From: VRUE01 sp963807425
GTDB lineage: Bacteria > Actinomycetota > Thermoleophilia > Solirubrobacterales > 70-9
Reading direction: 5' to 3'
Assembly: GCA_963807425.1 (NCBI GenBank)
Contig: CAWEBZ010000007.1
Span: 1 to 24,079 of the forward strand
Length of the DNA: 24,079 nt
The notes beneath the pieces were generated by a model, which worked only from the letters and a program-made list of their open reading frames with translations, searched no databases and was not told the DNA's origin. Shown here in pieces: positions 7,947 to 15,044 of this stretch (positions within the stretch are counted from its first letter, which is position 1; each line of letters opens with the position of its first letter). The position numbers and the translations under genes are program-made.

Positions 7947-8194
7947 GCACGCATCCCGAACCCATTCGTCCCTCGACGGTTGGCGTCCCCGGGCGCTCCG
8001 CCGCTCAAATTCGTCGCGACATCGACGCCCAACGTCAAGACTTCGGCCGCTCGGTCGAAGCCCTGCGAGGGCGGGTCACCGAGCTGACCGACTGGCGCCG
8101 CCAAGTCCGCGAGCACCGCTCGCAGCTGATCGTCGGTGCGGCAGTGGCCGGGTTCGCTATCGGTGGCCTGATGGCGCTTCGCCGCCGCCGCTAG
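7943..8194 (+). CDS. DUF3618 domain-containing membrane protein
   Basis: 83 aa. The N-terminal half carries the DUF3618 signature (AAQIRRDIDAQRQDFGRSVEALRGR... split here at residues ~19-45), a helix predicted to be coiled or amphipathic. One C-terminal transmembrane segment (~63-78) ends in Leu-Arg4. Function is unknown. The ATGA overlap with the holin-like gene makes co-translation likely. Confidence 0.85.
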   Translation: MSTHPEPIRPSTVGVPGRSAAQIRRDIDAQRQDFGRSVEALRGRVTELTDWRRQVREHRSQLIVGAAVAGFAIGGLMALRRRR

Positions 8195-8201
8195 CGGCGG
8201 C
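8184..8201. terminator. palindrome at convergent gene ends
   Basis: A perfect 18-bp palindrome (GCCGCCGC, TA, GCGGCGGC) covers the last codons and stop of the DUF3618 gene and abuts the DegV stop codon at 8202. The two genes converge with a 7-bp gap, so it could work as a bidirectional terminator hairpin. Partly it is just the repeated CGC arginine codons, so a chance origin is possible. Confidence 0.4.
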
Positions 8202-9077
8202 TCAGCTCAGCACTGCGTTCGAGACGCTGCCTACGCCGATCAGTCCGGGACCGACATGGGCGCCGATCACGGGACCGATCTCGGAGATGTAGACCGGCTC
8301 GCAGCCGAAGATCTCGCGGCAATCGTCGGCGAGGGCGTTTGCGGTCTCCTCGTCCTGGATGTGCTGGATCACCCAGGCGTCGAGCCCCGACTCGTGGCGC
8401 TTGCGGGCGTAGTCGCGCAGCCGCTCGATCGAGCGCGCCCGGGTCCGCACCCGCTCGACTGGCGTGATCTCCTCCTCGAGAGTGAGGATCGGCTTGATCT
8501 TCAGTGCCGACCCGATCCAAGCCCGGGCGCCGCCGATCCGGCCGCCGCGGCGAAGGTACTCGAGGGTGTCGATCGCGAACCACATCTTCAGCTCCTCACG
8601 CGCCTGCTCGGCACGGGCGAGGACCGCGGCGCCGTCGCCGCCCGCGGCTGCGGCAGCGGAGGCTGCGAGCACCGAGAAGCCCATCCCGCCGCAGGCGGAG
8701 CGGGAGTCGAAGACGTGGATACGCTCGCCGCCCTTGTCCTCGGCGATCAGCCGCTCGCGCGCCTGGTTCGCGGCCTCGAAGGTTCCCGAGATCTCGGCGG
8801 AGATATGGATTGAGACGATCTCCTTGCCGGCTTCGAGCAGAGGTTCGTAGACGGAGACGAAATCGCCGATCGAGGGCTGTGAGGTGGTCGCGCCGCCCTC
8901 AGAGGCACGCAGGCGCTCGTAGAAGCCGGCGTAGTCGGAGATCTCGACCTCCCTCTCCTGGTGGTCGTCGACCGAGACGTAGAGGCTGATCCTCTCGATG
9001 CCGCGCTCTTCGACCAGCTCCGTCGGGAGGTAGGCCGTCGTGTCGCACACCACCGCAGTTGGGGCGCTCGAGGTCAA
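8202..9077 (-). CDS. DegV family protein (fatty-acid binding)
   Basis: 291 aa, normal for DegV. Motifs in order: CDTTAYLP near the N-terminus, TSQPS, SAEISGTFEAA, the DSRSACGGMG segment, LEYLRRGGRI and a C-terminal GPVIGAHVGPG. DegV/FakB proteins bind a fatty acid in a two-domain cleft; in Firmicutes they present it to the kinase FakA, but no FakA gene is in view. The start is uncertain: TTG at 9077 gives a typical N-terminus (LTSSAPTAVVCD), while the TTG at 9146 would overlap the divergent Fe-S carrier gene. Confidence 0.9.
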   Translation of the reverse strand: MTSSAPTAVVCDTTAYLPTELVEERGIERISLYVSVDDHQEREVEISDYAGFYERLRASEGGATTSQPSIGDFVSVYEPLLEAGKEIVSIHISAEISGTFEAANQARERLIAEDKGGERIHVFDSRSACGGMGFSVLAASAAAAAGGDGAAVLARAEQAREELKMWFAIDTLEYLRRGGRIGGARAWIGSALKIKPILTLEEEITPVERVRTRARSIERLRDYARKRHESGLDAWVIQHIQDEETANALADDCREIFGCEPVYISEIGPVIGAHVGPGLIGVGSVSNAVLS

Positions 9078-9115
9078 GGCACAGAGTCTTTCAGAGTGGG
9101 TGACGGGGCTATCGC

Positions 9116-9121
9116 TACACT
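9116..9121 (+). promoter_or_regulatory. -10 box (TACACT) for leaderless erpA transcript
   Basis: TACACT lies 7 nt before the GTG at 9129. There is no Shine-Dalgarno. Confidence 0.5.
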
Positions 9122-9128
9122 TTGTGAA

Positions 9129-9503
9129 GTGACCGAGACCCCCCAAGCGGCAATCGCCCTCACCGACAAGGCGGCCGAGAAGATCGCCGAGCTGCTCGGT
9201 TCCCAGGAGGGCTCTGAGGGTCAGGCACTTCGCGTTGCCGTTCGCGGTGGCGGCTGCTCAGGATTTCAATACGCCCTTGCCTTCGACAAGGCCAAGGACG
9301 ACGACCACATCTTCGAGGTCGACGGCGTCTCGGTGCTCGTCGACAAGGTCAGCATGCAGTTCGTCTTCGGTTCCGAGGTCGACTACGTCGAAGGGCTGCA
9401 GGGCGCCGGCTTCCAGGTCAACAACCCCAACGTGGTTGCGGCCTGCGGTTGCGGGTCCTCTTTCCAGGTGAAAGAGGACGCACCGGAAACAGCTGCGGTC
9501 TAG
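9129..9503 (+). CDS. erpA: A-type iron-sulfur carrier (ErpA/IscA/HesB family)
   Basis: 124 aa. The three cluster-binding cysteines are in place: Cys43 (GGGCSGFQY) and the C-terminal pair Cys105/Cys107 (CGCGSSF). The DYVEGL and NPN motifs resemble ErpA more than IscA. It carries Fe-S clusters from a scaffold to apo-enzymes in the cytoplasm. The GTG start at 9129 keeps the usual short N-terminus (LTDKAAEKI); the longer ORF back to 8961 is antisense to DegV. It converges, with a 10-bp gap, on the monothiol glutaredoxin gene, another Fe-S handling protein. No SUF/ISC operon is in this window. Confidence 0.93.
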   Translation: MTETPQAAIALTDKAAEKIAELLGSQEGSEGQALRVAVRGGGCSGFQYALAFDKAKDDDHIFEVDGVSVLVDKVSMQFVFGSEVDYVEGLQGAGFQVNNPNVVAACGCGSSFQVKEDAPETAAV

Positions 9504-9513
9504 CCCACGGCTG

Positions 9514-9900
9514 CTATTCGATTTGCAGCGGCGGCGACTGTGGGGGTGGCTGTGCCGGTGAGCTCGCAACAGCCTCCGGCTGCTCGACCCCCAAGGCCTC
9601 AGCCAGCTCGCCGGACTCGAACATCTCCTCGACGATGTCGGCGCCGCCGAGCAGCTCGCCGTTGACGTAGAGCTGGGGGAAGGTCTGCCAGTCGGAGATC
9701 TCGGTGGTGACTTCGCGCAGCGGCTGCAGGGCCGGCAGCACGTCGATCGCCCCGTACTCGACGTCCATCGTGTCGAGCACCTGGATGACCCGCATCGAGA
9801 AGCCGCAGCGCGGCGTTTCCGGCGTGCCCTTCATGAAGAGCAGCACCGGGTTGGCGGCGATCAGCTCCTCGACCTTCTGCTTCAGCTCTGCGTCGGCCAC
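9514..9900 (-). CDS. grxD: monothiol glutaredoxin, Grx4 family (CGFS)
   Basis: 128 aa from GTG 9900. The CGFS active site is at residues 32-35 in the classic context FMKGTPETPRCGFS, followed by FPQLYVNGELLGGADIV, the glutathione-binding region. CGFS glutaredoxins bind a bridging [2Fe-2S] cluster with glutathione, and pair with BolA proteins. The C-terminus has an unusual Pro/Gln-rich tail (AQPPPQSPP) beyond the domain. The BolA gene lies immediately upstream on the same strand, 13 nt away. A GTG at 9906 is the alternative start. Confidence 0.93.
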   Translation of the reverse strand: MADAELKQKVEELIAANPVLLFMKGTPETPRCGFSMRVIQVLDTMDVEYGAIDVLPALQPLREVTTEISDWQTFPQLYVNGELLGGADIVEEMFESGELAEALGVEQPEAVASSPAQPPPQSPPLQIE

Positions 9901-9906
9901 GGACAC

Positions 9907-9912
9907 AGAGTA
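9907..9912 (-). promoter_or_regulatory. -10 box (TACTCT) before grxD
   Basis: TACTCT on the minus strand lies 6 nt before the GTG at 9900, in the short gap after bolA. It would allow a leaderless internal transcript in addition to read-through from bolA. Confidence 0.4.
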
Positions 9913-9913
9913 G

Positions 9914-10147
9914 CTATCCCGGCACTTGGGTCTTGACCGAGAGGGCGTGGATCGTGCCGTCGTCGAATCGGTCCTTGACCGCGGCCTTGACCAGGCGGTG
10001 CTGGTCGATCCGCGAGAGGCCGGCGAACTGGGGGGCGGTGACGGTCGCCCGCAGGTGGTCGCCGCCGCCGGTCTCATCGGCGACCTCGACCTCGGCGCCC
10101 GGGAGCGCCGCCTCGATCATCGCCTCGATCTCGCGCAGGTCTGCCAT
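9914..10147 (-). CDS. bolA: BolA family protein
   Basis: 77 aa, the usual BolA size. The fold signature is visible: IEAMIEAALPGAEVEV (helix/strand), then a loop with GGGDHLRATVTAP (BolA His-loop), and the helix with FAGLSRIDQHRLV, KAAVKDRF, ending in IHALSVKTQVP. BolA binds CGFS glutaredoxins in a shared [2Fe-2S] complex that takes part in iron sensing or Fe-S delivery; the adjacent co-directional grxD fits this. The ATG at 10147 is chosen over the upstream TTG at 10198 because the family starts there and a -10 box precedes it. Confidence 0.92.
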   Translation of the reverse strand: MADLREIEAMIEAALPGAEVEVADETGGGDHLRATVTAPQFAGLSRIDQHRLVKAAVKDRFDDGTIHALSVKTQVPG

Positions 10148-10154
10148 CTGGGCG

Positions 10155-10160
10155 ATTGTA
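10155..10160 (-). promoter_or_regulatory. -10 box (TACAAT) for leaderless bolA transcript
   Basis: TACAAT (minus strand) is a near-consensus -10 box, 7 nt before the ATG at 10147. There is no Shine-Dalgarno. Confidence 0.55.
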
Positions 10161-10211
10161 TGGATGCTGTCACGACGTGGGTCTTCAAACTGAAGCATGT
10201 AGACAAGAAGT

Positions 10212-10217
10212 TACAAT
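10212..10217 (+). promoter_or_regulatory. -10 box (TACAAT) upstream of the small membrane protein
   Basis: TACAAT on the plus strand would give a transcript starting near 10224, with a leader of ~35-45 nt that carries a GGAG Shine-Dalgarno at 10254-10257. No clear -35 box. Confidence 0.4.
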
Positions 10218-10258
10218 CTGCGTGTCCCAAGTCAGACCTATCCAACTAGCATCGGAGC

Positions 10259-10441
10259 ATGGAGTCGATGAGATCCACGTGGACGGACTCGCGCCTAGAT
10301 GACCTCAACGGTCGGGTCAGCGACCTCTCGGTCCGAATCGACTCCCTGCAGCGAGTCATCATCCAGGTCGGCGGCAGCCTGATCGCCGCCTTCATAGGCC
10401 TGATGGCAGCCGTGCTCGGTCTGGTCGCCACCCAGCTCTGA
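10259..10441 (+). CDS. small coiled-coil/transmembrane protein
   Basis: 60 aa. Residues ~10-35 form a short heptad-like helix (LNGRVSDLSVRIDSLQRV); residues ~36-58 are one transmembrane helix (GGSLIAAFIGLMAAVLGLVA). The layout resembles XhlA-like small membrane proteins and short actinobacterial hypotheticals. ATG 10259 is only 1 nt after GGAG (10254-10257). The in-frame ATG at 10268, 10 nt after it, is an equally good start (57 aa). No function is assigned. It converges on fprA with a 29-bp gap. Confidence 0.7.
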   Translation: MESMRSTWTDSRLDDLNGRVSDLSVRIDSLQRVIIQVGGSLIAAFIGLMAAVLGLVATQL

Positions 10442-10470
10442 GCCCGACTGGCCCGCCGTTCGCCTTTGCC

Positions 10471-11877
10471 TTAGCCCGAGACGCGCTCGCCGAGGGTCTC
10501 GAGCATCTCCTCGACCCGGACGAACTTGACCCGGGGGCGACCGTGGGGCTCGCCGCGGCCGACCTCGGCCTGGTCGATCGCCTGCCAGTCCTCGAAGCTG
10601 ACGAAGCGGGTGCCGCGCTCGGCGAGCAGAGCCTCGATCGCCGCCGGGTCGGGGCTCTCGGGGGCGAGCAGCGTCTGGGCCTCGACGTCGGCAAGCAGGT
10701 GCTGAACGGTCTCCAGCGCGTCCTTCTTGTTGGTGCCGATCACGCCGGAGGGCCCGCGCTTGATCCAGCCGGCGGTGTAGTGGCCGACCTTGTGTCCGGA
10801 GTCGTGGGAGTCGAGCACGCGCCCGCCCTCGTTGAGGATCAGGCCGCGCTTCTCGTCGAAGGGAACGCCCTCGATCGGGATACCGGTGTAGCCGACCGAG
10901 CGCAGCACCAGGCCGCACTCAAGCTCCTCGCGCTCGCCACTGTCCTTGGCGCGCAGCGTGCCGCCTTCCTCGACCAGTTCGTTGCGGCCGATCACGATCT
11001 TCTCGACCTTGCCGTCGCCGAGGATCTCGACCGGCGAAGAGAGGAAGCGGAGCACGATCCGCTGGCGCTTGCCCTCGGGCTGGCGCTGGGAGAACTCGCG
11101 CAGGGTCTCGACGTTGACGCGGGTCGTCTTGTCGACCTCGTCGGACTCGAGGAAGGCCTGGCTGGCCGGATCGAGCTCCACCTCGGCGGGGTCGACGATC
11201 ACATCGGCATCCTCCATCTCACCAAGCTCCTTGATCTCCGGATTGGTGAAGGCTGCCTGGACCGGGCCGCGACGGCCGAGCACGACGATCTCGCGGATCC
11301 GGCTTGCGTCGAGCATCTCGATCGCGTGGTCGGCGGTGTCGGTCTGGCGCAGCTCGTGGTCGGTCAGCGCCAGCATCCTGGCGACGTCCATCGCCACGTT
11401 GCCGTTGCCGATCACCACCGCCCGCTCGCAGGAGAGGTCGAAGTTCTTCTCGCAGTAGTCGGGATGGGCGTTGTACCAGCCGACGAAGGCGGTGGCGGCA
11501 TGGCTCCCCGGCAGCTCTTCGCCCGGAATGCCGAGCTGGCGGTCGGTCTCGCAACCGACCGTGAAGAGGATCGCGTGGTAGTGCCGCTCGAGATCCTCGA
11601 CCTCGATGTCGTGACCGACCTTGACGTTGCCGAAGAAGCGGAAGCCCTCTCGCGCGGCCGTTTTTTCGTAAACCCGGATCACCGACTTGATCTTCGGGTG
11701 GTCGGGGGCGACGCCGCCGCGGACGAGGCCGAAGGGGGTGGGGAGGCGGTCGAAGAGGTCGACCTGGGCATGCGTCGCCTCGTCTTTGAGGATGTGCTCG
11801 GCGGCATAGAAGCCGGAAGGGCCGGCGCCGACGATGGCGACGCGAAGTGGGTTCTCGGGGGTTCCGATCTGGGTCAT
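10471..11877 (-). CDS. fprA: NADPH-ferredoxin reductase, FprA (adrenodoxin-reductase-like)
   Basis: 468 aa, close to mycobacterial FprA. The FAD Rossmann motif VGAGPSGFYAAEH starts at residue ~16. The family block PTPFGLVRGGVAPDHPKIK follows, then FRFFGNVKVG, and the NADPH-binding motif VVIGNGNVAMDVARML. The C-terminal GHYTAGWIKRGPSGVIGTNK is also typical. It moves electrons from NADPH to ferredoxin, for P450, Fe-S or sulfur assimilation enzymes. An AGAGG sequence precedes the ATG by 4 nt, so this gene appears to have a normal ribosome site. It lies downstream of the hemQ/PAS pair on the same strand, with a 70-bp gap. Confidence 0.95.
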   Translation of the reverse strand: MTQIGTPENPLRVAIVGAGPSGFYAAEHILKDEATHAQVDLFDRLPTPFGLVRGGVAPDHPKIKSVIRVYEKTAAREGFRFFGNVKVGHDIEVEDLERHYHAILFTVGCETDRQLGIPGEELPGSHAATAFVGWYNAHPDYCEKNFDLSCERAVVIGNGNVAMDVARMLALTDHELRQTDTADHAIEMLDASRIREIVVLGRRGPVQAAFTNPEIKELGEMEDADVIVDPAEVELDPASQAFLESDEVDKTTRVNVETLREFSQRQPEGKRQRIVLRFLSSPVEILGDGKVEKIVIGRNELVEEGGTLRAKDSGEREELECGLVLRSVGYTGIPIEGVPFDEKRGLILNEGGRVLDSHDSGHKVGHYTAGWIKRGPSGVIGTNKKDALETVQHLLADVEAQTLLAPESPDPAAIEALLAERGTRFVSFEDWQAIDQAEVGRGEPHGRPRVKFVRVEEMLETLGERVSG

Positions 11878-11947
11878 GGCCTCTGCTTGGTGATCAGTAT
11901 GGGGTCTATGGAGAGCGCGAAAGGATAGGGAACGGCGCGCGTCGCGC

Positions 11948-12488
11948 CTACGCGGCCAGCAACATCTGGTTGCAGTCCGGGCAGATCCCGTGGCTGATCG
12001 CTGGCAGCTCCGGTCGGTTGAACAGCTCCAGCCGCCTCGCGGCCTCCTCGACCTCGACCCATTCGCCGTCGACCTCGAAGCGGTCGCACCAACCGCACAT
12101 CTCCAGCGTCTCGTCGTTGCGCGGGGTGTCGGGGTCGAGCAGCGGCATCGGCGCCTCGCGAGGCTCCTCGGAGCGAAGGCGGGCGGAGAACAGGACCACC
12201 CGGCCGCCGGGGCGGGCGACGATCCTGATGTTCATCTCGCGGCGGACGTCGGGGCCATCGCAGCGGAAGGGCAGCTCGACGTCTCCAACCTCGTCGCGAA
12301 TGCGCCGCAGCAGCAGTTTCTGCAGCTTCCTCAGGTCCTCGCCCGGAGACGTAGTCCCAGAGCGAGCGGCCGAGGCTGGTGCCGGCCTCCTTCCAGCCGT
12401 TTTCCTCGGCAAAGCGGTAGTACCCCTCGTCGACCCTGATCAGGTGGTCCTGATCGTCGATCGCGTAGCTGAGGGCCTCGACGCTCAT
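11948..12488 (-). CDS. PAS-like protein with C-terminal CxxC zinc motif (one frameshift)
   Basis: About 179 aa after bridging a one-base excess in a CCC run at 12342-12344. The N-terminal frame reads SYAIDDQDHLIRVDEGYYRF and GRSLWDYVSG, a PAS-like start. After the break EDLRKLQKLLLRR continues, then LPFRCDGPDVRREM. The C-terminus has MCGWCDRF, then GEWVEVEEA, and SHGICPDC, the two-CxxC module often found at the ends of PAS and histidine kinase proteins. It may bind zinc or heme; no output domain is present. The ATG overlaps the hemQ stop (ATGA), so it is translationally coupled to hemQ. A redox or heme sensor is a guess from context. Confidence 0.7.
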
Positions 12489-13192
12489 CCAGTGGCGAGG
12501 GTCTCCGGAGAAACGGCGGCTGCGGTTCCATCCAGCGCGTCGAGGGCCTTGCGGGTCGAGAGTGCGACGCAGGTGAAGATTGGAGTCTCGCGCTCGGTGT
12601 AGGCGCTCGACTCAGTCGGGCGCAGCTCTTGTACGAGGTCGAGGAACATGCCGGGGTCGTCCCCCTCGAAGGCGACGACGAACTCCTGGTCGTCGAGGCC
12701 GAAGGAGTAGGAGGTGTTGATCGTGATCTCGGGGTAGCGGCGGCCGACCTCGATGTGGCTTTTCATGATCCGTCCCCGCTCCTCCGCCGGTAGCCCGTAC
12801 CAGCGACGCTGCTTGACCATCGGGTAGAGGAAGAGGTACTTGCGCTCGGAGACGCAGATCTCGGGTCGCGCCTGCTCCTCGGAGTAGGGCGAGCGCTTGG
12901 TCATCGAGAGGAAGGAGTAAGGGGTCTCGGCCCACTTCGCCAGGCCGCTCTGGCCGAGCACGACGTGGAAGGTGTGCAGATCGTCGAGGTTGGGGCTCTG
13001 GCTGAGCAGCAGGAGGTCGACGTCACCGCGCGTGCCTATGGTTGAGTAGGCGCGCAGCGAGCGGTCCAGGGCGAAGTCCTCGCAGGCGGCGAGGAACTCT
13101 TGCTTGTCGGTGGCTCGGAGGTCGGCGTCGCGACGGCGCCAGGCGGGATCGATCTTGAAAAAGGTGAACTTGGCGAAAGTGCGGTCGGCCAT
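12485..13192 (-). CDS. hemQ: coproheme decarboxylase HemQ (chlorite dismutase family)
   Basis: 235 aa from ATG 13192. The family signature is clear: YLFLYPMVKQRRWYGL with the catalytic Tyr123, then IMKSHIEVGRRYP with the probable heme-ligand His146, followed by SYSFGLDDQEFVVAFE and RPTESSAYT. HemQ decarboxylates two propionates of Fe-coproporphyrin III to give heme b, the last step of the coproporphyrin-dependent pathway of Gram-positive bacteria. Chlorite dismutase itself would have an active-site Arg, which I cannot place, and the actinobacterial length fits HemQ. The upstream in-frame extension to 13342 is rejected, as it crosses the inverted repeat. Confidence 0.94.
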   Translation of the reverse strand: MADRTFAKFTFFKIDPAWRRRDADLRATDKQEFLAACEDFALDRSLRAYSTIGTRGDVDLLLLSQSPNLDDLHTFHVVLGQSGLAKWAETPYSFLSMTKRSPYSEEQARPEICVSERKYLFLYPMVKQRRWYGLPAEERGRIMKSHIEVGRRYPEITINTSYSFGLDDQEFVVAFEGDDPGMFLDLVQELRPTESSAYTERETPIFTCVALSTRKALDALDGTAAAVSPETLATG

Positions 13193-13199
13193 TGGGGTC

Positions 13200-13205
13200 A
13201 CGATA
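13200..13205 (-). promoter_or_regulatory. -10 box (TATCGT) for leaderless hemQ transcript
   Basis: TATCGT on the minus strand lies 7 nt before the hemQ ATG. No Shine-Dalgarno. The large inverted repeat starts 22 bp further upstream, about where a -35 contact would be. Confidence 0.45.
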
Positions 13206-13226
13206 GCCGTCTCTATGGTGGTTTGG

Positions 13227-13338
13227 GCGGGGGTCGGGTGGGGGGCTCCACTTAACTTTTTCGGCGGAGACATTGCTGCTGGCAGTGAGCCGCCTGCCGA
13301 AAAAGTACAAGACGTTTCGCCCCCCACCCGACCCCCGC
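13227..13338. repeat. large nested inverted repeat
   Basis: The outer arms are a perfect 20-bp inverted repeat (13227-13246 and 13319-13338, GCGGGGGTCGGGTGGGGGGC and its complement). The inner arms are a perfect 11-bp repeat (ACTTTTTCGGC at 13255-13265, its complement at 13296-13306), around a 30-nt loop. The whole 112 bp can form a cruciform or RNA hairpin. It sits in the divergent gap between hemQ and the membrane protein gene. It may be a MITE/REP-like element or an attenuator. Confidence 0.75.
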
Positions 13339-13346
13339 GCACACGC

Positions 13347-15020
13347 GTGGTCGTAGCTCTCCTGCCTCAAGGGACCGGTATCGAGGAGCTTGTGAGGGTT
13401 CAAGGCATCTCGCCGGGATTGCTTAGTGCTGGGCTGGGGAGCGTGCCGGCGGCGCAGACGTATTTGGATATCTCGCAGGGGAATCGGGTTTTCGATTCGC
13501 TCTATGACTCGGATCTGCCGCAGAGGGTTGGGGGTGGGATTTGTGGGTCTCCTTACTCGCGGGCGGTGGTCGAGCGGGCGGAATCGGCTCCGGCGGACGT
13601 TGAGCCAGGGTTGCTGGCGGCGACTTTGCACAGGGCGGGAGAGGGGTGTGAGGTTCGAGGGCTGAGCTTGGGGCAGCTCCCGGGCCTGGTGGGAGGGCTG
13701 CGGGGGGACGATTTGGTGATTGCGATCGAGCGGGCTCCGCCGGCGAAGAACGAGGCCTTGGCTATTGGGATCGCCGGGCGGGGGTTCGATGGGGATTTGA
13801 CCTCGGACAGCACCCGGCTGGACGGGTACGTGCTCTCGAGCGATATCGCGCCGACGATCTTGGCGCGGCTTAGGGTCGCCGTTCCGTCTCAGATGTCGGG
13901 GCAGCCGATCCGCTCGGAGGGGGCGATCGACGTGGCCAGGACGGTCTCGTTGGGAGAGCGGATGTCCGTGATCTCCGAGAGGCGTGGCCCGGTGATCGGG
14001 GTCAGCCTGCTCGTCTGGCTGGTGCTGTTCGGGGCGGTGATGGCGATCACGCGTGGAGGCGCGGTCCGCAACGGGATTCGGATCGCTGGCTTGAGCGTGG
14101 TCTACCTGCCCCTGGTGCTGTTGCTCGGTGCGGCGCTGGAGCCGAGCCAGGTCGCCGAACAGCTGCTGGTTATGGCCGGGGCGCCGGTGCTCGCGGGCCT
14201 CACGCTGGCGGCGCTTGGCGGCTACCGGGCACTTGCGGCTGCCTCCGCCCTTGTCGTGTTCGTCTACGCGATTGACGTCATCGCCGGCTCACCGCTTACC
14301 TCGCTCTCACTGCTGGGCCCGAACCCTGGGCTCGGCGTTCGCTTTTACGGGATCGGCAACGAGCTCGAGGCGCTGTTGGCGGTTCTTGTCGTCGCCGGCA
14401 CAGGGGCGCTGCTGGCCGGCTATGCGCCGCGGCTCTCCCCCCAGCGCTGTGCCGGGGCGTTCCTAGTAACCGGGTTCACCTCCGCTTTCGTCTTCGCCGC
14501 CGGGCGCTTTGGCGCCGACGTCGGCGCCGCGATCGTCCTGCCGCTTGCCGCCGCCGTTGCCGCCGCCGCGATCGCGGCACGCCGGCGGCGTGCCGCCCTG
14601 CTCGTCGCCGCGATCCCGTTCGTGGCGCTGGCCTTTATCGCTTTCGTCGACCTGGTCTCGGGAGCCAACGCGCATCTGACTCGCTCCGTGCTCGACGCCG
14701 GTGGCCTGGGCGACGTCGGCGAGGTCGCCCAGCGCCGGCTCCAGCTATCTGCCCGCAGCTTCAGCCGGCCAATCGTGCTCGCCTTCCTGCCGCTGATCGT
14801 CGCCATCGCTGCCCTCGCGGTGGCACGGCGAGAGCGCCTTCGCGCCTGGCTCGACGGCTTCCCGGCGATGCGCGCTGGCCTTCTCGGTGCGCTGGCCGCG
14901 ACCGCCATCGGCACGCTCGCCAACGATTCCGGTGCCCTGCTGCTCGAGATAGGTGTGGCCTATCTGCTCGTCTTCGTCGGCTTTGCCTGGGCGGAAGGGG
15001 CACGCGAGGGTCCCCTCTGA
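13347..15020 (+). CDS. polytopic membrane protein with alkaline-phosphatase-like N-terminal domain
   Basis: 557 aa from GTG 13347 (start uncertain: ATG 13215 would put the inverted repeat inside the gene). The N-terminal ~220 residues look like a degenerate alkaline-phosphatase/sulfatase fold: the first strand VVVALLPQG, and late in the domain SSDIAPTIL and PSQMSGQPI, which match the region before the last metal site. The usual catalytic residues are not seen, so it may be a binding domain. About ten hydrophobic segments follow from residue ~225, with a conserved-looking GVRFYGIGNE loop. I know similar actinobacterial membrane proteins of unknown function. It is followed after 24 bp by the glycosyltransferase-flippase fusion, so a shared role in envelope polymer or glycolipid export is likely (inference). 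Confidence 0.7.
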   Translation: MVVALLPQGTGIEELVRVQGISPGLLSAGLGSVPAAQTYLDISQGNRVFDSLYDSDLPQRVGGGICGSPYSRAVVERAESAPADVEPGLLAATLHRAGEGCEVRGLSLGQLPGLVGGLRGDDLVIAIERAPPAKNEALAIGIAGRGFDGDLTSDSTRLDGYVLSSDIAPTILARLRVAVPSQMSGQPIRSEGAIDVARTVSLGERMSVISERRGPVIGVSLLVWLVLFGAVMAITRGGAVRNGIRIAGLSVVYLPLVLLLGAALEPSQVAEQLLVMAGAPVLAGLTLAALGGYRALAAASALVVFVYAIDVIAGSPLTSLSLLGPNPGLGVRFYGIGNELEALLAVLVVAGTGALLAGYAPRLSPQRCAGAFLVTGFTSAFVFAAGRFGADVGAAIVLPLAAAVAAAAIAARRRRAALLVAAIPFVALAFIAFVDLVSGANAHLTRSVLDAGGLGDVGEVAQRRLQLSARSFSRPIVLAFLPLIVAIAALAVARRERLRAWLDGFPAMRAGLLGALAATAIGTLANDSGALLLEIGVAYLLVFVGFAWAEGAREGPL

Positions 15021-15029
15021 GCAATCGAC

Positions 15030-15035
15030 TACCCT
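15030..15035 (+). promoter_or_regulatory. -10 box (TACCCT) before the glycosyltransferase fusion
   Basis: TACCCT lies 9 nt before the GTG at 15045, with no Shine-Dalgarno. It would allow a leaderless transcript, next to read-through from the membrane-protein gene. Confidence 0.4.
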
Positions 15036-15044
15036 TAACGGTTC

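Noticed and set aside
10543..11928. 461-aa plus-strand ORF opposite fprA
   Set aside because: Low-complexity Asp/Leu/Gly-rich antisense frame; FprA motifs are unambiguous on the minus strand.
13104..13346. Longer N-terminus of the membrane protein
   Set aside because: Most of it is antisense to hemQ or lies in the inverted repeat, and the ALP-like first strand begins at the GTG at 13347.
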